Notes under the pieces: model-generated
The model's input: the letters and a program-made list of their open reading frames with translations, nothing else
Told to the model about the DNA's origin: nothing
Databases searched by the model: none
Made by a program: the position numbers and the translations under genes
Assembly (NCBI GenBank): GCA_035716005.1
Contig: DASTKG010000185.1
Location: 1 to 14,528, forward strand
DNA: 14,528 nucleotides
Direction: 5' to 3'
Source: SZUA-252 sp035716005
GTDB lineage: Bacteria > Eisenbacteria > RBG-16-71-46 > SZUA-252
Shown here: one piece after another, positions 1-6,417 of the stretch
Numbering within the stretch: the first letter of the stretch is position 1
Layout: every line of letters begins with the position of its first letter

Positions 1-348
1 GTCGCGGCCTTCTTCCGCTCGAAGGAGGGGAAGAGCCTCGTCCGGCGGCTCGACGCGCGAGGCGTGAAGGGGACGCCGCCGCCGCCCCGCGCGCGCGCCA
101 CGAAGGGCCCCTTCATGGGGAAGACCTTCGTCCTCACGGGCGCGATCTCGATGCCGCGCGACGAAGCCTCGCGGCTCATCCTCGACGGGGGGGGAAAGGT
201 GACCTCCTCGGTCAGCAAGAAGACCGACGTGGTGATCGCGGGGGAGGAAGCCGGCTCGAAGCTCGAGAAGGCGCGGGAACTCGGCATCCCGGTCTGGGAC
301 GATCGCCGGTTCCGCGCCGCGCTCTCGGAGGCGGGTCTTCCCGCGTGA
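1..348 (+). CDS. ligA: NAD-dependent DNA ligase LigA, C-terminal end (partial)
   Basis: The reading frame is open from base 1 and ends at TGA 346-348, so this is the last 115 residues of a gene that begins left of the window. The visible part holds the end of the helix-hairpin-helix region (VAAFFRSKEGKSLVRRL) and a complete BRCT domain from about base 112. BRCT hallmarks are GKTFVLTGAIS, the glycine pair in LILDGGGKVTSSVSKKTDVVIAGE, and the GSKLEKARELGIPV segment, which is the typical LigA ending. LigA seals nicks in DNA using NAD+ during replication and repair; the BRCT domain helps DNA binding. A proline/arginine-rich stretch (about bases 70-105) joins the two domains. The stop codon overlaps the GTG start of the next gene. 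The adenylation and OB domains lie outside the window and cannot be checked. Confidence 0.93.
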   Translation, partial: VAAFFRSKEGKSLVRRLDARGVKGTPPPPRARATKGPFMGKTFVLTGAISMPRDEASRLILDGGGKVTSSVSKKTDVVIAGEEAGSKLEKARELGIPVWDDRRFRAALSEAGLPA

Positions 349-1142
349 GCGGCGCCCTCCGTCTCCTCGCGGTTCTCGCGCACCCGGACGACGAGTCGCT
401 CGGGTTCGGCGGCGTTCTCGCGAAATACGCCGCGGAAGGCGTCGAGACGGCGGTCGTCACGGCGACGCGCGGCGACGCGGGACGGTATCGCGGCGTGAAG
501 GAGGGCGAAGGGCCGGAGCATCCGGGGCGCGAAGCCCTCGCGCGCATCCGCGAAGGGGAACTCCGGGCCGCCGCCGCGCTCCTCGGCGTCCGCCACCTCG
601 CCCTCCTCGGCTATCCGGACGGCGCGCTCGATCGGGTCGACGCGGTCGAGGCGACCGGCCGGATCGCGGACGAGATCCGCCGGCTCCGGCCGCATGTCGT
701 CGTCTCCTTCGGGCCCGACGGCGCGTACGGGCATCCCGACCACATCGCCGTCTCGCAGCTCGCGGGGGCGGCCATCGTCGCGGCGGCCTCGACGCACGCC
801 GTCTCCAAGTTCTACTCCATGGCCATGCCCGAGGGCGCGATGGCGGCGTACCAGGCGGCCTTCAAGAAGTTGACCTCGCTCGTCGACGGCGTGGAGCGCC
901 AGGCGCACCCCTGGCCCGACTGGGCGATCACGACCGTGGTCGACACGCGGGAGCAGTGGGAGACCGTCTGGAAGGCCGTCGCCTGCCACGATTCGCAGAT
1001 CGCGGCCTATCAACGGCTGCGCGAGCTCTCCCCCGAGCACCACGAGGCGCTCTGGGGCCGCCAGTATTACTACCGTGTTTTCAGCAGCGTGAACGGCGGC
1101 CGCCGTCGCGAAACCGACCTATTCGAGGGACTCCGCCCATGA
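345..1142 (+). CDS. PIG-L/LmbE-family zinc-dependent deacetylase
   Basis: A 265-residue protein of the PIG-L/LmbE family, whose members remove acetyl groups from N-acetyl-sugars (for example in bacillithiol, mycothiol, antibiotic or GPI synthesis) or related amides. The N-terminal metal-binding motif AHPDDE is at residues 12-17 (His13 and Asp16 as expected zinc ligands, Asp15 as likely general base). The second motif, GPDGAYGHPDH, at residues 123-133, supplies the third ligand. The length is usual for the family. The start is GTG at 345, inside the ligA stop (GTGA overlap), with GGAGG at 327-331 a rather distant 13 bases upstream; starting here puts AHPDDE at the normal distance from the N terminus. 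The end overlaps the decarboxylase start by ATGA. No signal peptide or membrane segment is seen, so it is probably cytoplasmic. The substrate cannot be told from sequence; no glycosyltransferase of bacillithiol synthesis is in the window. Confidence 0.9.
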   Translation: MSGALRLLAVLAHPDDESLGFGGVLAKYAAEGVETAVVTATRGDAGRYRGVKEGEGPEHPGREALARIREGELRAAAALLGVRHLALLGYPDGALDRVDAVEATGRIADEIRRLRPHVVVSFGPDGAYGHPDHIAVSQLAGAAIVAAASTHAVSKFYSMAMPEGAMAAYQAAFKKLTSLVDGVERQAHPWPDWAITTVVDTREQWETVWKAVACHDSQIAAYQRLRELSPEHHEALWGRQYYYRVFSSVNGGRRRETDLFEGLRP

Positions 1143-2638
1143 GCCGTGTTCGTCCCCTCGCCCTCTCCCGCGACGAGTTCCGCGCGGCGGGGCATCGACT
1201 CGTCGACCAGCTCTCCGATCTCCTCGAGAGCGTGCCGCGCCGCCCGGTGACCCCGGGCGAGCGGCCTTCCGAGGTGCGCGCGGCGCTCGGCCTCGGCGCC
1301 TCCCTTCCGGAGAACGGGAGCGACGCGCAAACGCTCCTCGCCGAGACCGCGAACCTCCTCTTCGACCATTCGCTCTTCAACGGACATCCCCGCTTCTGGG
1401 GCTACATCACCTCGTCTCCCGCGCCGATCGGCATGTTCGCCGACCTTCTGGCCGCGGCGGCGAACCCCAACGTCGGCGGCTGGACGCTCTCCCCGGCGGC
1501 GAGCGAGATCGAAGTGGAGACGGTCCGCTGGATCGCGCAGTTCATCGGCTTTCCCGAGACGTGCGGCGGCGTCCTCGTGAGCGGGGGAAACATGGCGAAC
1601 TTCATCGGCTTCTTCGCCGCGCGCGTGGCCAAGGCGCCCTGGGCTCTCCAGAAGGAGGGGATCTCGCCCGCGGGGAAGGGGAGGCTCCGGGCGTACGCGT
1701 CGAAGGAGACGCACACCTGGATCCAGAAGGCGGCCGATCTCGCCGGGCTCGGGACCGACGCCGTCCGGTGGATCGAGACGGACGCGGCTCTTCGGATGCG
1801 CGTCGATCTCCTGGAGCGGCAGGTGGCGGCCGACCGCGCGGCGGGCGACCTCCCCTTCCTCGTCGTCGGAACGGGAGGCTCGGTGAGCACCGGCGCCGTC
1901 GACCCTCTCCCGGAGATCGCCGCTTTCTGCCGGCGCGAGAATCTCTGGTTCCACGTCGACGGCGCGTACGGCGGTTTCGCCGCCGCGGTCCCCGAGGCGC
2001 CCGACGCGCTCCGAGCGCTCTCGGAGGCCGACTCGGTGGCGATCGATCCTCACAAGTGGCTCTACGCGCCGCTCGAGGCCGGGTGCGCCCTGGTGCGCGA
2101 CCCGGAGATTCATCGCGCGGCCTTCTCCTACCATCCGCCCTATTACCACTTCGAGGAGAAGTCGGTGAACTTCGTCGACTACGGCATGCAGAACTCCCGC
2201 GGATTTCGCGCGCTGAAGGTCTGGCTCGCGTTTCGCCACGCGGGGGCGTCGGGGTATCGCCGCATGATCTCCGACGACATCCGCCTCACGGGCGTCATGG
2301 AGGAGGCCGTGCGCCGCCACGGATCGTTCGAGGTGATGACCCGCGATCTGAGCATCCTCACCTTCCGCTACGTTCCCGCCGATCTCCGCGACCGACGCGG
2401 CGAGGTGGAGGCCGAGCGCTACCTGAGCGAGCTGAATCAGGCGCTCCTCGACGACCTCCAGCGAGGCGGCGAGCTCTTCGTTTCGAACGCCGTGATCGAG
2501 GGACGCTACGTGCTCCGCGCCTGCATCGTGAACTTCAACACGACGGAGGAGGACGTGACGGCCCTCCCGGAGATCGTGGCGCGGCGAGGGGCGGAGGTCG
2601 ATCGGGGGCTCCGGGCGGGCGGCAAGGGCCCGCGTTGA
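1139..2638 (+). CDS. Group II PLP-dependent amino acid decarboxylase (aromatic-L-amino-acid decarboxylase-like)
   Basis: A 499-residue fold-type I PLP enzyme of the Pyridoxal_deC family. Seen directly: the N-terminal NGHPRFWGYITSSP segment (residues 81-94), the SGGNMAN cofactor loop (148-154), THTW with His192 (the ring-stacking histidine in this family), HVDGAYGG with Asp274 (pairs with the pyridine nitrogen), and DPHKW with Lys306 as the Schiff-base lysine. The length matches aromatic amino acid, tyrosine and 2,4-diaminobutyrate decarboxylases. The product would be an amine plus CO2; the substrate (aromatic amino acid, histidine, glutamate or diaminobutyrate) cannot be decided by eye. The start ATG at 1139 overlaps the deacetylase stop and has GAGGGA at 1125-1130, 8 bases upstream; the longer frame from 956 lies wholly inside the deacetylase gene and lacks family sequence. 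The stop codon lies within a TTGACA box. It is probably co-translated with the deacetylase. Confidence 0.92.
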   Translation: MSRVRPLALSRDEFRAAGHRLVDQLSDLLESVPRRPVTPGERPSEVRAALGLGASLPENGSDAQTLLAETANLLFDHSLFNGHPRFWGYITSSPAPIGMFADLLAAAANPNVGGWTLSPAASEIEVETVRWIAQFIGFPETCGGVLVSGGNMANFIGFFAARVAKAPWALQKEGISPAGKGRLRAYASKETHTWIQKAADLAGLGTDAVRWIETDAALRMRVDLLERQVAADRAAGDLPFLVVGTGGSVSTGAVDPLPEIAAFCRRENLWFHVDGAYGGFAAAVPEAPDALRALSEADSVAIDPHKWLYAPLEAGCALVRDPEIHRAAFSYHPPYYHFEEKSVNFVDYGMQNSRGFRALKVWLAFRHAGASGYRRMISDDIRLTGVMEEAVRRHGSFEVMTRDLSILTFRYVPADLRDRRGEVEAERYLSELNQALLDDLQRGGELFVSNAVIEGRYVLRACIVNFNTTEEDVTALPEIVARRGAEVDRGLRAGGKGPR

Positions 2639-2663
2639 CAACCCCCTCTCCCTCCCGTAGTTT
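2635..2663 (+). promoter_or_regulatory. Predicted sigma-70-type promoter for the dinG-hut unit
   Basis: A perfect -35 hexamer TTGACA lies at 2635-2640, followed after 17 bases by TAGTTT at 2658-2663, which matches the -10 consensus at three of six positions including the important first T, second A and last T. The TGA stop of the decarboxylase gene (2636-2638) is part of the -35 box. The expected transcript start is near 2670, giving a leader of about 65 bases before dinG. This is the only TTGACA-type box with correct spacing I found in an intergenic stretch here. It is a prediction; the -10 is weak. Confidence 0.5.
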
Positions 2664-2683
2664 GAAGGCGTTGGCCGTCTCGA

Positions 2684-2699
2684 TCGCGATTCGTCGCGA
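2684..2699 (+). promoter_or_regulatory. Small hairpin with UUCG loop in the presumed dinG leader
   Basis: TCGCGA, TTCG, TCGCGA form a perfect 6-bp stem with a four-base UUCG loop in RNA, between the predicted transcript start and the dinG start codon. There is no following T-run, so it does not look like an intrinsic terminator. It could stabilise the leader or be chance: TCGCGA is itself a palindrome and is common in GC-rich DNA. The remaining leader, 2700-2735, shows only a weak AGG at 2730-2732 ahead of the ATG. Confidence 0.35.
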
Positions 2700-2735
2700 A
2701 CTTCCGAACTCGCGTTCCCCTAACGAACTAGGCCC

Positions 2736-4844
2736 ATGAATTCGAGCGGTTTCGATCTCGTCACGGCCGTCGACGAGGCGTTCGCGCGCCTGGAGCGCCA
2801 GAGCACCGACTTCGAGCACCGTCCGGCCCAGGCCCGCATGGCCCGGCGCTGGGCCGAACTCCTCGGGCGGGGCGGCGTGCTGGCGGTGGAGGCCCCGACG
2901 GGAATCGGAAAGTCGCTCGCCTATCTCCTTCCCGCGATCCTCCTCCGAGCCGCGGGCTCCGGCCCGATCGTCGTCAGCACCCACACGAAGGCGCTTCAAG
3001 AGCAGCTCGTCTCGCGCGACGTCCCGCTCGCGGCGCGCGCGCTCGGCCGCCCCGTGCGGGCGGCCACGCTGAAGGGGCGCGCGTCGTATCTCTGCCGCCG
3101 CAGGGCGAAGGCGCGCCTCCGCCAGCGGCGTCTCTTCGCCGCGTCGGGGGCGGCCCTCGACGCCGAGTCGCTCGAGCGGCTGGAGGCCTGGATCGAGAGG
3201 ACCTCGACCGGCGAACTCGAGGAGCTCGGCTCGCTCGGTCTCGGGTTGGGCGCGGGCGCCGTGACGGCCATCGCGGCCGACATCGCCTCCGACCCCATCT
3301 TCTGCTCCGGGCCCGACTGCGATCCCTCGAACGGCTGTTTCGCGAAGGCGGCGCGCCGCGAGGCGCGGAAGGCCGACGTCGTCATCCTCAATCACGCGCT
3401 CCTCCTCGCGGACGCCGGACTTCGCCAGTCGGTCGTGGCCGAATCGGGGGCCCTGATCCTCGACGAGGCCCATCAGTTCGAGCGCGTGGCGCGCGAGACG
3501 TTCGGCATCACGCTCGGCATCCAGGAACTCGCCCGGCTCGCGGCGAGGACCGACGCCCGGAACGGGGCGCTGAAGCTCCTCTCCCGGTCGCTCCGCAAGG
3601 GGACGTCGGCGGGCGTGGCGGAGCGGATCGTGGAGGCCGACGCGAAACTTCGGCCGCTCCTCGACCATGCCGCCGCGCTGACGCGCGATCTGGCGAAGTT
3701 TCTCCCCGAGGGCGTGGCGGCCGCGCGGCTCGGTCCCGGGACCGATCTCGCCGGCGTGAGCCCCGCGGCGCTCGATCAGCTCCTGGCCTCGCTCGGCGCG
3801 CTCGTCCACGCCTTGGAGCGCGCGCTCGACGAGGCCGAATCGACGGTCGGCGCGCTCAAGCCCGGGGCCGAGGACGCGCTCGCCGAGGGACGGGCGCGCG
3901 TCGCCGCCTGGATCGAGACGGAGCAGGCCCTCCGCGCGGTGGTGCGGCTCGAGGAGCGGGATCACGCCTTCTACCTCGACCGCGACTCGCGCGGGGCGCC
4001 GCGCCTCAATCGCCGCCCGCTTCGCGTCGACGCCGCGCTCCGCGACAGCGTCTTCGCGCATGCCGAGAGGGTCCTCCTCACGTCGGCGACGCTCGCCGTC
4101 GACGGGACGTTCGCCCCCATCGCCCGCGCGCTCGGAATCGACCCCGCCGACGTGGAAGGGGAGTGCCTCGAATCCCCGTTCCCGCTCGCGCGGATGGTGC
4201 GCACCGTCGTGCTCGAGGGGAGCGCCCCGAGCGACGCCGCGTACGTCGACGGCCTCGCGGCGGCCGTCGCCGCGCTCGCGCCGATGCGCCGGAGCACGCT
4301 CGTTCTCCTCACCTCGTTCCAGATGCTCGAGGCGCTCGCCTCCCGGCTCCGCGCCCCGCTCGCGGCTCTCGGCGTGCCGCTCCTCGCGCAGTCGCCCGGC
4401 GAGCCGGCGGCGCCGCTGGCGGACGCCTTTCGCGAGCGGACGGGGAGCGTTCTCCTCGGCACCTCCTCCTTCTGGGAGGGCGTCGACTTCCCGGGCGCGG
4501 CGCTCGAGATTCTCGTGATCGCGCGGCTTCCCTTCCCGGTGCCGAGCGATCCCGTCGTGGAGGCGCGCTCCGAGCGGATCGCCGCGGACGGGGGCGATCC
4601 CTTCCGCGAGCTGATGCTCCCCGAGGCGGTGCTCCGGTTCCGCCAGGGGATCGGCCGGCTCATTCGGAGCGCGAACGATCGCGGCGCACTCCTGGTGGCC
4701 GACCCGAGGCTCGTCCGCTCGAGCTACGGTTCTCGATTCGCGGCCACGCTCCCCGCGCGTCCCGCGATCGCGAGAACGCCCGCCGACGCGGCGGCGCTCG
4801 TGCGCACATTCATGGAAACGGAGGCCCTTCCTTGTCCGGCGTGA
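2736..4844 (+). CDS. dinG: DinG/XPD-type ATP-dependent DNA helicase with 4Fe-4S cluster
   Basis: A 702-residue superfamily 2 helicase of the DinG (XPD/Rad3-like) family, which unwinds DNA 5' to 3' in repair, including R-loops and damaged forks. Walker A APTGIGKS is at residues 53-60, preceded by an N-terminal Q-like motif (HRPAQARMA). The four cysteines expected for an iron-sulfur cluster are Cys120 (SYLCRRR), Cys190, Cys195 and Cys201 (FCSGPDC...GCF). The Walker B box is DEAH at 243-246 (LILDEAHQFE); motif VI is QGIGRLIR at 637-644. The middle insert (about 260-400) is rich in Ala, Leu and Glu and would be the helical arch domain. No C-terminal exonuclease domain is present. Start ATG 2736 is preceded only by a weak AGG. 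The last 13 bases overlap hutH, so it shares a transcript with the histidine genes. E. coli DinG and YoaA are the nearest familiar relatives; orthology to either is not proven. Confidence 0.92.
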   Translation: MNSSGFDLVTAVDEAFARLERQSTDFEHRPAQARMARRWAELLGRGGVLAVEAPTGIGKSLAYLLPAILLRAAGSGPIVVSTHTKALQEQLVSRDVPLAARALGRPVRAATLKGRASYLCRRRAKARLRQRRLFAASGAALDAESLERLEAWIERTSTGELEELGSLGLGLGAGAVTAIAADIASDPIFCSGPDCDPSNGCFAKAARREARKADVVILNHALLLADAGLRQSVVAESGALILDEAHQFERVARETFGITLGIQELARLAARTDARNGALKLLSRSLRKGTSAGVAERIVEADAKLRPLLDHAAALTRDLAKFLPEGVAAARLGPGTDLAGVSPAALDQLLASLGALVHALERALDEAESTVGALKPGAEDALAEGRARVAAWIETEQALRAVVRLEERDHAFYLDRDSRGAPRLNRRPLRVDAALRDSVFAHAERVLLTSATLAVDGTFAPIARALGIDPADVEGECLESPFPLARMVRTVVLEGSAPSDAAYVDGLAAAVAALAPMRRSTLVLLTSFQMLEALASRLRAPLAALGVPLLAQSPGEPAAPLADAFRERTGSVLLGTSSFWEGVDFPGAALEILVIARLPFPVPSDPVVEARSERIAADGGDPFRELMLPEAVLRFRQGIGRLIRSANDRGALLVADPRLVRSSYGSRFAATLPARPAIARTPADAAALVRTFMETEALPCPA
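4820..4824 (+). promoter_or_regulatory. Ribosome binding site that selects the TTG start of hutH
   Basis: GGAGG lies inside the 3' end of dinG, 7 bases before a TTG codon at 4832. The alternative GTG at 4841, which would overlap the dinG stop as GTGA, is 16 bases away from it, too far for normal use. The spacing therefore favours TTG 4832, although GTG 4841 (three residues shorter) cannot be excluded because 4-base overlaps are common in this window. Confidence 0.55.
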
Positions 4845-6394
4845 GCACCGATTCCGGCGCGGCTCACCTCTCGATTCCGATCGGGGGGCGGCCTCTGACC
4901 GTCGAGGACGCGGTCGCGCTCGCCGCGGGCGCCCCGGCGCGGCTCGACCCCGGCGCCCCGGCGCGGATGGCGCCCTCCCGCGCCCTGGTCGAGGCGACGC
5001 TTCGCCGAGGGGACGCCGTCTACGGCGTGAACACCGGCTTCGGCGCGCTCAAGTCGGTCCGGATCGCCGACCACGACGTGGCGCGGCTGCAAGTGAATCT
5101 CCTGCGAAGTCACGCGGCCGGGGCCGGCCCCGAGCTCGAACCGAAGGTGGTGCGGCTCATGCTGGCGCTTCGCGCCCACTCGCTGGCGCTCGGCGCGAGC
5201 GGCGTCCGCCCCGAGCTCGTGGCGCGCCTGCTCGAATTGAGGGAACGCGACATCCTTCCCGTCGTCCCGAGCAAGGGTTCGCTCGGCGCGAGCGGAGACC
5301 TCATCCCGCTCGCGCATCTCGCGCTCGCGGTCATCGGGGAAGGAGAGACACGCCACGGCGGCCGTCTCGCCGCCGCCTCGGAGCACCTTCGCCAGGCGGG
5401 GCTATCGCCCTTCGCGCTCGAGGCGAAGGAAGGGCTCGCCCTCATCAACGGAACGCAGGCGGCCACGGCCGTCGGCGTCCTCGCGATCGCCGAGGGTTTC
5501 GAGGTTCTGCGCGCCGCGCACGCCGCCTGCGCCCTCTCGGTGGAGGCGCTTCGCGGAAGCGCCGCGCCGTTCGACGCCCGGGTCCACTCGCTCCGTCCCC
5601 ACGCGGGTCAGATCGCGTCGGCCGCGGCCGTCCGGCATCTTCTCGAGGGAAGCGGCATTCTCGCCTCCCACGCCGATTGCGGACGCGTGCAGGACCCCTA
5701 CTCCTTCCGCTGCGCGCCGCAGGTGCTCGGGGCGTCGCTCGAGGCCGCGTGGTTCGCCCGCGCGCGGCTCCTGACCGAGTTGAACAGCGTCACCGACAAT
5801 CCGCTCTGCCTCGCGGCCGACGCGGCCGACCGAGGCGAGATCGTCTCCGCCGGCAATTTCCACGGCCAGCCCGTGGCGCAGGCGCTCGACGTCCTCGCCA
5901 TCGGACTCGCCGAGGTCGGCTCGATCGCCGAGCGGCGAACCTATCTCCTCCTCGAAGCCGGAATGAGCGGCCTTCCGCCGTTTCTCGCCGTGAACCCCGG
6001 GCTCGAGTCGGGTCTCATGATCGTCCAGTATCTCCAGGCCGCGCTCGTCTCCGAGAACAAGGCCCTCGCCCATCCGGCGAGCGTCGATTCCATTCCCTCC
6101 TCGGCCGGCCAGGAGGATCACGTCAGTTTCGCCATGCACGCCGCGGTGAAGGCTCTGGCGCTCGTGCGGAACGTCCGCCGCATCGTGGCGGCCGAGCTGC
6201 TTTGCGCCGCGCAGGGGATCGAGTCGCACCGTCCGCTCCGGTCGAGCGACGCGCTCGAGTCGCTCCACCGAGGCATTCGCGCGCTCGTTCCTCCGCTCGA
6301 GGGGGACCGGCGCCTCGATCACGATCTCGCCCGGCTCGACGCCTGGATCGCGAGCGCGGGTGCCTCGGGCGCCGCGGGCGTCGCCCCGTTCTAG
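4832..6394 (+). CDS. hutH: Histidine ammonia-lyase (histidase)
   Basis: A 520-residue cytoplasmic enzyme that removes ammonia from L-histidine to give trans-urocanate, the first step of histidine breakdown. The MIO cofactor triad Ala-Ser-Gly is at 153-155 in the signature GSLGASGDLIPLAHLAL, which cyclises on its own. VYGVNTGFG (63-71) supplies the catalytic Tyr64; NGTQA, QDPYSFRC, ELNSVTDNPL, SAGNFHGQP and SSAGQEDHVS follow in the normal order. The length matches the family (about 510). The start is chosen as TTG 4832 because of the GGAGG at 4820-4824; GTG 4841 is the alternative. It overlaps dinG by 13 bases upstream and is followed after 23 bases by hutU. Phenylalanine or tyrosine ammonia-lyases share the fold, but the neighbouring hutU and hutI settle the assignment. 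No promoter is visible directly upstream. Confidence 0.98.
   Translation: MSGVSTDSGAAHLSIPIGGRPLTVEDAVALAAGAPARLDPGAPARMAPSRALVEATLRRGDAVYGVNTGFGALKSVRIADHDVARLQVNLLRSHAAGAGPELEPKVVRLMLALRAHSLALGASGVRPELVARLLELRERDILPVVPSKGSLGASGDLIPLAHLALAVIGEGETRHGGRLAAASEHLRQAGLSPFALEAKEGLALINGTQAATAVGVLAIAEGFEVLRAAHAACALSVEALRGSAAPFDARVHSLRPHAGQIASAAAVRHLLEGSGILASHADCGRVQDPYSFRCAPQVLGASLEAAWFARARLLTELNSVTDNPLCLAADAADRGEIVSAGNFHGQPVAQALDVLAIGLAEVGSIAERRTYLLLEAGMSGLPPFLAVNPGLESGLMIVQYLQAALVSENKALAHPASVDSIPSSAGQEDHVSFAMHAAVKALALVRNVRRIVAAELLCAAQGIESHRPLRSSDALESLHRGIRALVPPLEGDRRLDHDLARLDAWIASAGASGAAGVAPF
4928..4966 (+). repeat. In-frame 15-bp direct repeat within hutH
   Basis: The 15-base unit GGCGCCCCGGCGCGG occurs at 4928-4942 and again, identically, at 4952-4966, 24 bases (eight codons) apart. 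It encodes GAPAR twice, at residues 33-37 and 41-45. It lies in the variable N-terminal part of the protein before the catalytic Tyr64. In a GC-rich genome it may be convergence rather than duplication. Confidence 0.6.
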
Positions 6395-6403
6395 ATCCGC
6401 AGG

Positions 6404-6410
6404 AAAGGAG
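6404..6410 (+). promoter_or_regulatory. Ribosome binding site of hutU
   Basis: AAAGGAG lies 7 bases ahead of the ATG at 6418, in the 23-base gap between hutH and hutU. It is one of the best Shine-Dalgarno matches in the window and fixes the hutU start. No room for a promoter exists in the gap itself. Confidence 0.75.
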
Positions 6411-6417
6411 CCACACG

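Noticed and set aside
956..1138. Upstream extension of the decarboxylase frame
   Set aside because: It lies inside the deacetylase gene and has no similarity to the family; ATG 1139 has a good ribosome site and a normal N terminus.
1070..2641. Minus-strand open frame of 523 residues opposite the decarboxylase gene
   Set aside because: It mirrors a well-supported PLP enzyme, is composed mainly of Arg, Ala, Gly, Glu and Val with no motif, and is what GC-rich codon use produces on the opposite strand.
2535..4061. Minus-strand open frame of 508 residues opposite dinG
   Set aside because: Low-complexity Arg/Glu/Ala-rich translation without recognisable domain, spanning the dinG promoter region and the end of the decarboxylase gene; a shadow frame.
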